Shown here: in pieces, positions 7,367-15,794 of the stretch
How the letters are laid out: every line of letters begins with the position of its first letter
How positions within the stretch are numbered: position 1 is the stretch's first letter
Source: an uncultured Clostridium sp.
Lineage (GTDB): Bacteria > Bacillota > Clostridia > Lachnospirales > Lachnospiraceae
Assembly (NCBI GenBank): GCA_900549235.1
Contig: URNT01000014.1
Coordinates: 1-64,000, forward strand
Direction of reading: 5' to 3'
Length of the DNA stretch: 64,000 bases
Notes under the pieces: model-generated
The model's input: the letters and a program-made list of their open reading frames with translations, nothing else
Databases searched by the model: none
Told to the model about the DNA's origin: nothing
Program-made: the position numbers and the translations under genes

Positions 7367-8530
7367 ATGAACGCAGATTTTATCATACAAGGCGGCAGAG
7401 TCATAGATCCGACCTCTGGCATAGATGAGGTAAGGGACATTGTGGTGTCAAACACTAAAATCATAGACCCCCAGGGAGAAATGGTTGAATGCAGCCATAT
7501 TATTGATGCTTCCGGCTGTATTGTAACTCCCGGGCTGATCGATTTTCATACACATGTATTTTATGAAGGCAGCGGAACCTGCCTGCGGCCGGATCTTATG
7601 ATCGCCCAGGGGACAACGGCTGCGGTAGACGCGGGGACCGCGGGAACGGTGACCTATGAGGCCTTTTATAAAACAGTGATTGCCCAGTCTGCCATCAGGA
7701 TTAAAAGCTTTCTCACCACCTATTCGGGAGGACAGCTGGATTTTAAGCTGTGTGAGGATTTTAACCCGGATCTGATCAATGTTCCCCGGATGGAGCGGGT
7801 GATTGACAAGTACAGGGAAAATATTCTGGGATTAAAGATCCGGATTTCCAAAGGAGTGGTGCCGGATGAGAAGGGGCTTGATTATTTGAAGCGGATCATA
7901 GAACTGGCAGAGGAGCTTGACCATAAGCTTCAGACCTCGCTCCGGGTCTGCGTTCATACCACCAACGCCCCGGTACCGGCCGGTGAATTGGCCCGGTGTC
8001 TGCGTCCGGGAGACATTTTCTGTCATTGCTATCAGGGGACCGGCAACACCATTGTAAATGAGGACGGTGAGATCGAGCCTCTGATTCTGGACGCGAGAAA
8101 ACGGGGAGTCATGTTTGACGCGGCCAATGGAAAGGGGAATTTCGGGATGGATACGGCTAAAAAAGCGCTGGCAGCCGGATTTCTGCCGGATATTATCAGT
8201 TCGGATCTGACCCTGGATAAATTTAATATCCCTCCCTATGCCAAAAGCCTTCTGTTTGTGATGGCGAAATACCGGACACTGGGAATGGAGCTGATGGATG
8301 TTTTAAAGGCAGTAACCTGTGTCCCTGCCAGGCTCATGGGGCTGGAGGGGAAAATAGGTACCCTGCAGTCAGGAGCGGAGGCTGATATTGCCATTTTCAG
8401 GCAGAAGGAGATAAGCTTTACCCAGAAGGATTTCCGGGGCGAGGAGCTGACAAGCAGTGAGCTTCTGATCCCGCAGCTGACTATGTGCGCGGGGGAAATC
8501 AATTTCTGCCAGGCGGATTTCTTTTTATGA
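7367..8530 (+). CDS. Amidohydrolase/deacetylase-family metallohydrolase
   Basis: Binuclear-metal TIM-barrel hydrolase of the dihydroorotase-like amidohydrolase superfamily, 387 residues, full length. Visible metal ligands in order are H61 and H63 (IDFHTHVF), a probable carboxylated lysine K157 (GLKIRIS), H197 (CVHTTN), H220 (FCHCYQG) and D280 (SSDLT). The C-terminal strand has the usual GTLQSGAEADIAIF closing pattern. I recognise the subgroup often annotated DhoA-like or EF_0837-like; known relatives act on acylated amino acids or cyclic amides, but the substrate here is open. GGAGGGAG precedes the start. It is cotranscribed with the ArsR-type regulator. Confidence 0.85.
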   Translation: MNADFIIQGGRVIDPTSGIDEVRDIVVSNTKIIDPQGEMVECSHIIDASGCIVTPGLIDFHTHVFYEGSGTCLRPDLMIAQGTTAAVDAGTAGTVTYEAFYKTVIAQSAIRIKSFLTTYSGGQLDFKLCEDFNPDLINVPRMERVIDKYRENILGLKIRISKGVVPDEKGLDYLKRIIELAEELDHKLQTSLRVCVHTTNAPVPAGELARCLRPGDIFCHCYQGTGNTIVNEDGEIEPLILDARKRGVMFDAANGKGNFGMDTAKKALAAGFLPDIISSDLTLDKFNIPPYAKSLLFVMAKYRTLGMELMDVLKAVTCVPARLMGLEGKIGTLQSGAEADIAIFRQKEISFTQKDFRGEELTSSELLIPQLTMCAGEINFCQADFFL

Positions 8531-8593
8531 TCCTTCCGCGGCCCGGTTATACCATCCATACCCGAATGGCATACCCCAAATTTCCCAACCCCA

Positions 8594-8622
8594 TTGATTT
8601 TATTTCCCAATAATACTATAAT
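8594..8622 (+). promoter_or_regulatory. Sigma-A promoter of ilvE
   Basis: TTGATT (8594-8599) and TATAAT (8617-8622) have ideal 17-base spacing and lie about 40 bases upstream of the ilvE start. Confidence 0.7.
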
Positions 8623-8664
8623 TGTCATCAAAAATCAGACATTACACGAATGGAGGATATGACC

Positions 8665-9690
8665 ATGGAAAAGAAAGACCTGGATTGGGGATCAATTGGG
8701 TTTAATTACCGTAAAACGGATATGCGCTATGTGGCAGATTATAAGGAAGGAGCCTGGGGTGAGGGAAGGCTGACAGAGGATGCCAATGTGGTGATCAATG
8801 AGTGCGCCGGTATCCTTCAGTATTGCCAGGAGTGCTTTGAGGGACTGAAGGCCTATACAACGGAGGATGGAAGCATCGTGACCTTCCGCCCGGATCTGAA
8901 TGCAGAGCGTATGATGGATTCCGCTGCCAGGCTTGAGATGCCGCCATTTCCAAAGGAGCGCTTCCTTGAGGCGGTGGATCAGGTGGTCCGGGCCAATGCG
9001 GCCTGGGTGCCTCCCTTTGGCAGCGGTGCAACCCTGTATCTGCGTCCCTATATGTTCGCCAGCGGCCCTGTGATTGGCGTAAAGCCCTCCCAGGAGTATC
9101 AGTTCAGGCTGTTTGCCACTCCCGTAGGCCCCTACTTTGCAGGAGGCGTAAAGCCCCTTACTCTGTGTGTCAGTGACTTTGACCGGGCGGCTCCTAATGG
9201 GACAGGCCATGTGAAGGCGGGCCTTAATTATGCCATGAGCCTTCATGCTTCTGTGACCGCTCATGGAGCCGGATATGATGAAAATGTATTCCTGGACCCG
9301 GCTACAAGAACCTATGTAGAGGAGACCGGCGGCGCCAACTTCCTGTTTGTAACCAAGGACGGCGAGGTGGTGACACCGAAGTCTGATTCCATTCTTCCTT
9401 CCATTACAAGGCGTTCCCTGGTCTATGTAGCTGAGCATTACCTGGGCCTTAAGGTAAGCCAGAGGCCGGTGAAGCTGTCTGAGCTTCAGGACTTTGCAGA
9501 GTGCGGCCTGTGCGGCACTGCGGCAGTGATCTCACCGGTTGGAAAGATCGTGGATCACGGCAGAGAGATCTGCTTTGCAAGCGGCATGGAGGCCATGGGG
9601 CCGGTGACCCAGAAGCTGTATGATACACTGACCGGCATCCAGATGGGAACCATTGAAGCGCCTGAGGGCTGGATCCGCAAAATCGTATAA
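8665..9690 (+). CDS. ilvE: Branched-chain amino acid aminotransferase
   Basis: Fold type IV PLP enzyme of about 341 residues that transfers amino groups between glutamate and the 2-oxo acids of valine, leucine and isoleucine in the cytoplasm. The PLP-binding lysine is in GHVKAGLNYA; upstream come CQECFEGLKAY and LYLRPYMF, and downstream the EETGGANFLFV and GLCGTAAVISP blocks, all typical of IlvE. The ATG at 8665 is chosen because GGAGG at 8652-8656 gives 8-base spacing; ATGs at 8650 and 8659 are too close or overlap it. The gene is monocistronic, with its own promoter and a strong terminator. Confidence 0.95.
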   Translation: MEKKDLDWGSIGFNYRKTDMRYVADYKEGAWGEGRLTEDANVVINECAGILQYCQECFEGLKAYTTEDGSIVTFRPDLNAERMMDSAARLEMPPFPKERFLEAVDQVVRANAAWVPPFGSGATLYLRPYMFASGPVIGVKPSQEYQFRLFATPVGPYFAGGVKPLTLCVSDFDRAAPNGTGHVKAGLNYAMSLHASVTAHGAGYDENVFLDPATRTYVEETGGANFLFVTKDGEVVTPKSDSILPSITRRSLVYVAEHYLGLKVSQRPVKLSELQDFAECGLCGTAAVISPVGKIVDHGREICFASGMEAMGPVTQKLYDTLTGIQMGTIEAPEGWIRKIV

Positions 9691-9706
9691 AACGCATAAA
9701 TGCAGT

Positions 9707-9756
9707 CTCCCGGAATATATTGATAGTAATTCAATCCGATATTCCGGGAGGTTTTT
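9707..9756 (+). terminator. Rho-independent terminator after ilvE
   Basis: A perfect 12-bp stem, CTCCCGGAATAT (9707-9718) with ATATTCCGGGAG (9739-9750), is followed by a T run. Confidence 0.85.
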
Positions 9757-9762
9757 GATTAC

Positions 9763-10200
9763 ATGAAATGGATTTTAAAACACGGCCCAGGCAGATCCTT
9801 TTTGCGGCTGGCAGCCATCCTGCTTGGAGCGGGGCTTTTCCTGACAGCCTGTTCCGAAGGCGGGGAGGATGCCGGCAAGGTCAGGGATCTGGATTTTACG
9901 GTTGCCCCAGAGGCGGAGATCCCAGAGGAGCTTAAGAACCTGATCCTTGAGAAGCAGTCCCAGCCCTTTAAGCTGACCTACAGCAACGAACAGAACCTGT
10001 TTATTGCCGTAGGTTACGGCGTCCAGCCCACCGGAGGCTTCAGTATCTGTGTTAATGATCTCTATCTCACAGACAATTCCATTGTGATCGATACGGAGCT
10101 GAAGGGACCGGAAAAGGGAGAAAATCCCGGAACGGAACAGTCATTTCCATATATCGTCATACGCACAGAGTACCTGGAAAATCCTGTGGTATTCCAGTAG
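9763..10200 (+). CDS. PrcB-like lipoprotein
   Basis: A 145-residue predicted lipoprotein: a hydrophobic signal peptide at about 12-27 ends in the lipobox LTAC, so the mature protein would be anchored to the outer face of the membrane. The C-terminal half, with GYGVQPTGGFSICVNDLYL and a final FPYIVIRTEYL strand, matches the PrcB C-terminal domain (protease complex subunit family, also seen as a stand-alone domain in Firmicutes). Its role is unknown here and no protease is adjacent. The gene begins just after the ilvE terminator and probably uses a promoter within or beyond it. Confidence 0.7.
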   Translation: MKWILKHGPGRSFLRLAAILLGAGLFLTACSEGGEDAGKVRDLDFTVAPEAEIPEELKNLILEKQSQPFKLTYSNEQNLFIAVGYGVQPTGGFSICVNDLYLTDNSIVIDTELKGPEKGENPGTEQSFPYIVIRTEYLENPVVFQ

Positions 10201-10259
10201 CATTTCTCTGTTCCAGGCCATAAAAAATCCTTTTGTAAATGAACATCATATGCTATACT

Positions 10260-10278
10260 AGAGCATGTTTCAAACACC
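10260..10278. repeat. Fused half-repeat related to the 18.1-kb element ends
   Basis: AGAGCATGTTTCAAACACC joins the left-end motif of the element at 18077-18206 (AGAGCGTGTTTG) to its right-end motif (TTCAAACACC) with nothing between. It looks like a minimal or collapsed copy. It lies in the leader of cysE. Confidence 0.4.
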
Positions 10279-10304
10279 CCTTCACAGAAAGGCTGGATAT
10301 AACT

Positions 10305-10949
10305 ATGATATTTAAGGATATATGGCTGGACATCAAGGCCGTTCAGGAGCGTGACCCGGCGGCCCGCAGCGCTCTGGAGGTGCTGCTTCTTTATCAGGGC
10401 ATTCATGCCCTGATCTGGCATCGCTTTGCCCACTGGTTTTACAAGAGACATATGTTTTTTATCGCCAGGCTCATTTCTCAGATTGCCCGGTTTTTTACTT
10501 TGATCGAGATCCACCCGGGAGCCACTTTGGGGCATGGGATCCTCATCGACCATGGCAGCGGAGTGGTGATCGGCGAGACTGCTGTGGTGGGAGATAACTG
10601 CACCATATATCAGGGCGTGACCTTAGGAGGCGTAGGAACCCAGAAGGGAAAGCGCCATCCCACTTTGGGGAATAATGTAATGGTAGGCGCGGGAGCCAAG
10701 ATCCTGGGCGCCTTTGAGGTGGGGGACAACTGCTCCATCGCAGCCAATGCAGTGCTGTTAAAGCCCCTTGAGGACAATGTAACGGCAGTAGGTATCCCTG
10801 CCCGCCCGGTAAAGAAGGACGGCATCAGCCTACCCAGACAGGAAAAGGTGGTCTTTGAGGAATGTGTGGCTATGAGAAAGCGCATGGAGGCCCTGGAGCA
10901 GGAGGTGGCCCGGCTGACGGCCCTTCTGGATAAAACCGACAGTGAGTAA
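10305..10949 (+). CDS. cysE: Serine O-acetyltransferase
   Basis: Makes O-acetylserine from serine and acetyl-CoA, the first step of cysteine synthesis. The 214-residue protein has the short N-terminal helical domain of the EpsC/CysE type followed by the left-handed beta helix: GHGILIDHGSGVVIGETAVV, NCTIYQGVTLGG and the C-terminal arm GIPARPV. A coiled-coil-like tail of about 35 residues (MRKRMEALEQEVARLTALL) follows. The ATG at 10305 is chosen because AGAAAGG precedes it; the in-frame start at 10239 would overlap the promoter-like TATACT. No cysK is adjacent. Confidence 0.92.
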   Translation: MIFKDIWLDIKAVQERDPAARSALEVLLLYQGIHALIWHRFAHWFYKRHMFFIARLISQIARFFTLIEIHPGATLGHGILIDHGSGVVIGETAVVGDNCTIYQGVTLGGVGTQKGKRHPTLGNNVMVGAGAKILGAFEVGDNCSIAANAVLLKPLEDNVTAVGIPARPVKKDGISLPRQEKVVFEECVAMRKRMEALEQEVARLTALLDKTDSE

Positions 10950-11070
10950 ACCTACATGCGCCCGGCAGGCAAGCGCACCACCAATCCATAAAAAACTGGC
11001 GGGCACATGGGGCATCCCTGAACTTATGCCGCCTGAGGGCGGTGGGGATTTTCAGAGTAAGGAGATACAG

Positions 11071-11943
11071 ATGAAACAGGAAGCCTCCTATGTAAATATA
11101 GAACGGAGCATTATAAAACAGTTCAGAAAGACCATCTGGAGGCCCTTTGTCAGGGGCCTTCAGGAATATCAGATGATACAGGATGGGGATAAGGTGGCGG
11201 TGTGTATTTCCGGCGGCAAGGATTCCATGCTCCTTGCAAAATGCCTGCAGCAGCTAAAGCGCCAGAGTGATACCCCCTTTGATCTGGAATTTATCGTTAT
11301 GGATCCCGGCTATCATCCGGAGAACCGGAAATTGATACAGGACAATGCTGCCCTTATGAATATCCCGGTCCGCATGTTTGATTCGGATATTTTTGATATT
11401 GTAGTGGATGTGGATCAATCCCCCTGCTATCTCTGCGCCAGGATGCGCCGGGGGTATCTTTACTCCCACGCAAAGGAACTGGGCTGCAACAAGATCGCTC
11501 TGGGACACCACTTTGACGATGTGATCGAAACCATCCTCATGGGAATCCTCTACGGAGGCCAGATCAATACCATGATGCCCAAGCTCCACAGCACCAACTT
11601 TGAAGGCATGGAGCTGATCCGCCCCTTATATTTTGTAAAAGAGGAGGATATACTGGCCTGGAAGGATTATAATCAGCTTCATTTTCTCCAGTGCGCCTGC
11701 CGCTTTACAGAGCAGATCGCCAGGGAGCAGGCCGCAAGGGGGATCGAAGGGGCTGCGGCTGACATTGTTCATACCTCCAAGCGCCAGGAGATGAAGGAGC
11801 TGATTCGCTCTCTCCGAATTAACAGCCCCATGATCGATGCCAATATCATGAAAAGCGTGGAAAATATCAATCTGGATGCCTGTCTTGGATATGTGAAAAA
11901 AGGAGTCCGTCATCATTTTATGGATGAGTATGACATTTCATAA
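11071..11943 (+). CDS. TtcA-like PP-loop ATPase (tRNA thiolation family)
   Basis: A 290-residue adenine nucleotide alpha hydrolase. The PP-loop SGGKDS is at residues 47-52; a CYLC pair follows (as in TtcA, which uses cysteines to bind an iron-sulfur cluster), then ALGHHFDDVIETILM. TtcA makes 2-thiocytidine at tRNA position 32, but Firmicute relatives are less well studied and other thiolation substrates are possible. The start at 11071 has AAGGAGA at 11059-11065; an open frame extends back to 10942, overlapping the cysE end, but lacks family similarity. About 120 bases separate it from cysE. Confidence 0.8.
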   Translation: MKQEASYVNIERSIIKQFRKTIWRPFVRGLQEYQMIQDGDKVAVCISGGKDSMLLAKCLQQLKRQSDTPFDLEFIVMDPGYHPENRKLIQDNAALMNIPVRMFDSDIFDIVVDVDQSPCYLCARMRRGYLYSHAKELGCNKIALGHHFDDVIETILMGILYGGQINTMMPKLHSTNFEGMELIRPLYFVKEEDILAWKDYNQLHFLQCACRFTEQIAREQAARGIEGAAADIVHTSKRQEMKELIRSLRINSPMIDANIMKSVENINLDACLGYVKKGVRHHFMDEYDIS

Positions 11944-11944
11944 G

Positions 11945-11973
11945 GTATAAACCGCCTGCCCTCCGCATAGATT
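11945..11973 (+). promoter_or_regulatory. Candidate sigma-E promoter of sipL
   Basis: GTATAAA (11945-11951), a 14-base spacer, then CATAGATT (11966-11973). The -10 matches the mother-cell sigma-E pattern at 7 of 8 positions; the -35 match is weaker. The downstream gene is of a sigma-E-controlled family. Confidence 0.5.
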
Positions 11974-12009
11974 TTTCTAAAAGACTATGAGAGATGGCAG
12001 GTGTTTTTT

Positions 12010-13614
12010 ATGGAACTTATAAAGAAGCAGATACATATGAACCAGTGGAAAGGAAATGTAGCCACCCAGATTACCCTGGATGATGATTTTATCGTGCCGG
12101 ATACCCTGGACGATATGGAGCAGGTCATGCTGGACACTGGGGAGATCCAGATTGAGACCGTAAAGAACCAGGGGGAGAAGGTGTATGTAAAGGGAAAGCT
12201 GGAATTTCAGGTGCTTTACCGCAGGGAGGGCGGCGGGCTCCAGACCCTGGGGGGAATGATCCCCTTTGAGGAGACCGTAAATGTTCCCGGACTGGAGGAG
12301 CGGGATTATGTGGGTCTTAACTGGATGCTTGAGGATCTGTCCACAGATATGATCCATTCCAGGAAGCTGGGGGTCCAGGCCATCATCACCCTGCAGGTGC
12401 GTGCTGAGACCTTAAGGGCAGTAGAGGCCGCCGTAGATGTGGACATGGGGAAAAATAATTTCGCGGAGTCTGAGGGGGCTCTGCCGGTTCAGGCGGAGAC
12501 CTTAAAGCGCCAGATCCAGGCCGCAGCCATTGCGGTGCGGAGAAAAGATACCTACCGGATCAAGGACGAGATCAGCCTCACCGGAGGAAAGCCCAACATC
12601 GGACAGATCCTGTGGCGGGAAATGAAGCTCAGGGACGTGTCCGCAAAGCCTCTGGACGGCCGCCTTCATCTGGAAGGGGAGCTGACGGTATTTGTGATCT
12701 ACCGGGCAGAGGAGGAGGGGATGCCCGTCCAGTGGCTGGAGGAGGTCCTGCCATTTTCCGGGGACATGGAAATGAATGACGTCAAGGAGGACCAGATTCC
12801 AATGATCACTGTCCGGCTGGCTCACAAGGATCTGGAGACAAAGCCGGATTATGACGGGGAACTGCGGGAATTTGATCTGGACGCGGTGCTGGAGCTGGAC
12901 ATCAAGCTGTATGAGGAGCAGCAGATCGAGCTTCTCAGCGATCTGTATTCCAACCAGCAGGAGCTGGAACTGGAACAGGCCCAGGCCTCCTTTGACACCA
13001 TTCTTACAAGAAATGCCTGCAAGTCCAAGGTAACGGAGAAATTAAAGCTGCCCCAGGCGGAACGCATTTTGCAGATCTGCCACAATGAGGGGACGGTAAA
13101 GCTGGATGAGGTGGAGATAAAAGAGGACTGCCTGCAGATCGACGGGGTTCTGGAGGTGACTCTTTTGTATCTTACCAGCGACGACACTTCGCCGGTCCAG
13201 TCCTGTGTGGAGCAGGTACCCTTCCACTGCACGGCAGAGGCAGTGGGGATCTCAGAGGACTGCGTGTACCAGCTGGACGCGGGTCTGGAGCAGCTGGGAG
13301 CGGTGATGCTGGGAGGAGATATGATTGAGGTCAAGGGCATTGTCACCCTGGATTTCCTGGTGCTGAAGCCGGTAAATGAGCCGGTGATCACAGGCGTTAC
13401 CGCCCGCCCTGCGGACCTTAAAAGGCTGGAGGAGCTTCCGGGGATCGTAGGCTATATTGTCCAGCCCGAGGATACCCTGTGGAGCATCGCCAAGCGGTTC
13501 CACACCACCACCGGGGCTGTGATCGCCGCCAATGAGCTGGCAGATGACCAGGTAAAGAAGGGACAGCGTCTGCTTCTGGTAAAAGAGGTGCAAAGGGGTT
13601 TCGCCCAGAGATAG
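12010..13614 (+). CDS. sipL: SipL-type spore morphogenesis protein (SPOCS/DUF3794 + LysM)
   Basis: A 534-residue protein with repeated DUF3794 (SPOCS) modules, for example KVYVKGKLEFQVLYRREGG, GRLHLEGELTVFVIYRAEEE and QIDGVLEVTLLYLTS, and a C-terminal LysM domain at about 478-525 (YIVQPEDTLWSIAKRF). This architecture is that of SipL, the protein that ties the SpoIVA basement layer to the forespore in Clostridia (the functional counterpart of SpoVID). The ATG at 12010 is preferred over the GTG at 12001. A sigma-E-like promoter lies upstream and a terminator downstream, so it is probably a single-gene unit made in the mother cell. It implies that the organism sporulates. Confidence 0.85.
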   Translation: MELIKKQIHMNQWKGNVATQITLDDDFIVPDTLDDMEQVMLDTGEIQIETVKNQGEKVYVKGKLEFQVLYRREGGGLQTLGGMIPFEETVNVPGLEERDYVGLNWMLEDLSTDMIHSRKLGVQAIITLQVRAETLRAVEAAVDVDMGKNNFAESEGALPVQAETLKRQIQAAAIAVRRKDTYRIKDEISLTGGKPNIGQILWREMKLRDVSAKPLDGRLHLEGELTVFVIYRAEEEGMPVQWLEEVLPFSGDMEMNDVKEDQIPMITVRLAHKDLETKPDYDGELREFDLDAVLELDIKLYEEQQIELLSDLYSNQQELELEQAQASFDTILTRNACKSKVTEKLKLPQAERILQICHNEGTVKLDEVEIKEDCLQIDGVLEVTLLYLTSDDTSPVQSCVEQVPFHCTAEAVGISEDCVYQLDAGLEQLGAVMLGGDMIEVKGIVTLDFLVLKPVNEPVITGVTARPADLKRLEELPGIVGYIVQPEDTLWSIAKRFHTTTGAVIAANELADDQVKKGQRLLLVKEVQRGFAQR

Positions 13615-13655
13615 ATCTGTGCTATAATGGAGGCAGCAGGTCGGACGTGGTATAG

Positions 13656-13683
13656 AAGGCACTGCTCAGGCGGTGCCTTTTCT
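13656..13683 (+). terminator. Terminator after sipL
   Basis: AAGGCAC (13656-13662) and GTGCCTT (13673-13679) form a 7-bp stem followed by a short T-rich stretch. Confidence 0.6.
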
Positions 13684-13718
13684 CATGTCCGGTGCCGTAC
13701 ACAAAGGAGGTACACAGG

Positions 13719-14450
13719 ATGGATGAGAAATGGAGCCGGCTGAGGCAATGGATCCGGGAGAGCAGTTATATTGTGTTTTTCGGCGGCGCCGGAGTGTCCA
13801 CAGAAAGCGGGATTCCGGATTTTCGCAGCGTGGACGGACTTTATAACCAGCAGTATGACGAGCCCCCGGAGACGATCATAAGCCATAGCTTTTATATGAG
13901 AAAAACCGAGGAATTTTACCGGTTTTATAAAGATCGGATGCTGTTTCCCAAGGCAGAGCCAAACGGTGCTCACAGGGCCCTTGCGAAGCTGGAGGCAGAG
14001 GGGAAGCTTAAGGCAGTGATCACCCAGAATATCGACGGGCTCCACCAGCTGGCAGGAAGCAGGGAGGTTCTGGAGCTGCATGGCTCTGTCCATCGCAATT
14101 ACTGCACCCGCTGCGGCCAGTTTTATGATCTTGATTATATAAGAAGCAGTGAAGGCGTGCCCCGCTGCAGCTGCGGAGGAATCATCAAGCCGGATGTGGT
14201 TCTTTATGAGGAGGGCCTGGATCAGAGAACCCTTCAACGGGCGGTAGATCACATAAGAAAGGCGGATCTGCTGATCGTAGGCGGCACCTCTCTGGTGGTG
14301 TACCCGGCGGCAGGTCTGATCGACTATTTCCGGGGCCGCCATCTGGTGCTGATCAACCGGGGCGAGACTGCCAGGGACGGACAGGCGGATCTGGTGATCA
14401 GCCACAGCATCGGTCAGGTGCTCACTGCCGTAACTGCTTCAGAGGATTGA
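13719..14450 (+). CDS. Sir2-family NAD-dependent protein deacylase
   Basis: A 243-residue sirtuin that removes acyl groups from lysine using NAD+. It shows GAGVSTESGIPDFRS (NAD binding), TQNIDGLH, the catalytic histidine in LELHGSVH, a zinc site with CTRC and CSC, and the VGGTSLVVYPAAGL block. The length is that of the bacterial CobB class. The start at 13719 has AAAGGAGG 8 bases upstream; an in-frame ATG at 13692 precedes that site and is rejected. The aldo/keto reductase gene follows after 16 bases, so the two are likely cotranscribed. Confidence 0.92.
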   Translation: MDEKWSRLRQWIRESSYIVFFGGAGVSTESGIPDFRSVDGLYNQQYDEPPETIISHSFYMRKTEEFYRFYKDRMLFPKAEPNGAHRALAKLEAEGKLKAVITQNIDGLHQLAGSREVLELHGSVHRNYCTRCGQFYDLDYIRSSEGVPRCSCGGIIKPDVVLYEEGLDQRTLQRAVDHIRKADLLIVGGTSLVVYPAAGLIDYFRGRHLVLINRGETARDGQADLVISHSIGQVLTAVTASED

Positions 14451-14466
14451 TAAAGGAGAAAAATAT

Positions 14467-15474
14467 ATGTACAGCGCAGCAGAAAACAGATATGACACCA
14501 TGAAATATAACCGCAGCGGAAGGAGCGGCGTTCTCCTTCCGGCCATTTCCCTGGGGCTGTGGCAGAATTTCGGCCTGGAAAAGACCCTGGAGGAGCAGAA
14601 GGCCATTTTATTCAGGGCCTTTGACAGCGGCATCACACATTTTGACCTGGCAAATAATTACGGTTTCCCGGCAAGAGGGCTGGCGGAGGAGCACCTGGGA
14701 GAGATCCTTGCTTCTGATCTTGGAGCCTACCGGGACGAGCTGTTTATTTCCACAAAGGCAGGATACGATTTCTGGCCCGGCCCTTACGGCAACTGGGGTT
14801 CCCGGAAATATCTTCTTGGAAGCCTGGATTCCAGCTTAAAGAGGATGGGGCTTGACTATGTGGATGTATTTTACCACCACCGCCCGGACCCGGAGACGCC
14901 TCTTGAGGAGACCATGGGGGCTTTAAGCGACGCGGTGCGCCAGGGGAAGGCTTTGTATGTGGGGATTTCTAATTATCAGCCGGAGGAAGCAAAGAAGGCC
15001 ATTGATATACTACGGAAAAATGGAACTCCCTGTCTGCTTCATCAGCCCCGCTACAATATGTTTGAGCGCTGGGTGGAGGGCGGCCTTTTAGCGCTTTTAG
15101 AGGCAGAGGGAACCGGCTGTATCTGCTACAGTCCTCTGGCACAGGGTGCTCTTACAGGCAGGTATCTGAAAGGGATCCCGGAGGGCTCCAGGGCCTCCAG
15201 AGCCGGGACCACCATAGGAGGACGCTACCTTTCAGAGGAAAATCTGGAAAAGATCCGCGCCCTTGACAAGCTGGCCGGAGAGCGTGGGCAGTCCCTGGCC
15301 CAGATGGCCCTTGCCTGGGTGCTCCGCCGCAGGGAGGTGACCAGCGTCCTGATCGGAGCCAGCAGCCCGGAGCAGCTGGACGATAATCTGGCCGCTCTTA
15401 ATAATCTGGCGTTTACCGAAGAAGAGCTGGCAGCCATTGACCGGATCCTTGGAAAGGAGCAGGGAAATGAGTGA
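14467..15474 (+). CDS. Aldo/keto reductase (YghZ / L-glyceraldehyde 3-phosphate reductase-like)
   Basis: A 335-residue NADPH-dependent TIM-barrel reductase. Catalytic tetrad residues are visible: Asp in THFDLANNYG with the following Tyr, Lys in STKAGYDFWPGPYG, and His in FYHHRPDPETPLEE. The extra loop around the WPGPYGNWGSRK segment is typical of the YghZ/GPR subgroup, which reduces aldehydes such as L-glyceraldehyde 3-phosphate. The C-terminal VLIGASSPEQLDDNLAAL is the cofactor-binding end. The start has AAAGGAG upstream. Its end overlaps the DUF951 start by 8 bases, forming an operon of sirtuin, reductase and DUF951. Confidence 0.9.
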   Translation: MYSAAENRYDTMKYNRSGRSGVLLPAISLGLWQNFGLEKTLEEQKAILFRAFDSGITHFDLANNYGFPARGLAEEHLGEILASDLGAYRDELFISTKAGYDFWPGPYGNWGSRKYLLGSLDSSLKRMGLDYVDVFYHHRPDPETPLEETMGALSDAVRQGKALYVGISNYQPEEAKKAIDILRKNGTPCLLHQPRYNMFERWVEGGLLALLEAEGTGCICYSPLAQGALTGRYLKGIPEGSRASRAGTTIGGRYLSEENLEKIRALDKLAGERGQSLAQMALAWVLRRREVTSVLIGASSPEQLDDNLAALNNLAFTEEELAAIDRILGKEQGNE

Positions 15475-15682
15475 GAAATTAAATTATGAGGTTGGGGATA
15501 TTGTAAAGCTGAAAAAGCCCCATCCCTGTGGCAGCAGCCAGTGGGAGATCCTGCGGGTGGGGGCGGATTTCCGCTTAAAATGCACCGGCTGCGGCCACCA
15601 GATCATGATCTCCAGAAAGCTGGTGGAGAAGAATACCAGGGGCCTCGTAAAGGCAGGTGAAATCCCTCAGAAAGAAATGTAA
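15467..15682 (+). CDS. DUF951 family protein
   Basis: A 71-residue protein matching DUF951: YEVGDIVKLKKPHPCGSSQW at the start, then FRLKCTGCGHQIMISRKLVE. The three cysteines and a histidine suggest a small zinc-binding fold, and the SH3-like basic start suggests nucleic acid binding, but function is unknown. The ATG at 15467 overlaps the preceding stop (ATGAGTGA) and has AAGGAGC upstream. In many Firmicutes this small gene lies just before rpsF, as here. Confidence 0.85.
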   Translation: MSEKLNYEVGDIVKLKKPHPCGSSQWEILRVGADFRLKCTGCGHQIMISRKLVEKNTRGLVKAGEIPQKEM

Positions 15683-15689
15683 AAAGGAC

Positions 15690-15718
15690 TTGCATTTACC
15701 TGAAAATTTTGTTAGAAT
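15690..15718 (+). promoter_or_regulatory. Sigma-A promoter of rpsF-ssb-rpsR
   Basis: TTGCAT (15690-15695), 17-base spacer, TAGAAT (15713-15718), followed by about 75 bases of leader. Confidence 0.6.
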
Positions 15719-15744
15719 AATAAATCGTGACATATTAAATCCTT

Positions 15745-15768
15745 GCTCCTGCAGCTGAAAGCAGGGGC
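15745..15768 (+). promoter_or_regulatory. rpsF leader hairpin
   Basis: GCTCCTGC (15745-15752) pairs with GCAGGGGC (15761-15768) with one G-U. rpsF leaders in many bacteria bind the S6:S18 complex for feedback; this stem is a candidate for such a site, though I did not verify its bulge motif. Confidence 0.4.
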
Positions 15769-15794
15769 CAGAGACCACAAGGAGGTAAAGCAAG

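Noticed and set aside
8692..9438. A 248-codon open frame on the minus strand
   Set aside because: Antisense to ilvE, which is full length with intact catalytic residues.
10942..11070. N-terminal extension of the TtcA-like protein overlapping cysE
   Set aside because: The extension lacks family similarity and a strong AAGGAGA site supports the ATG at 11071.
15683..15794. A T-box or other amino acid leader before rpsF
   Set aside because: No T-box motif; the region holds a promoter and one short hairpin consistent with a ribosomal protein leader.
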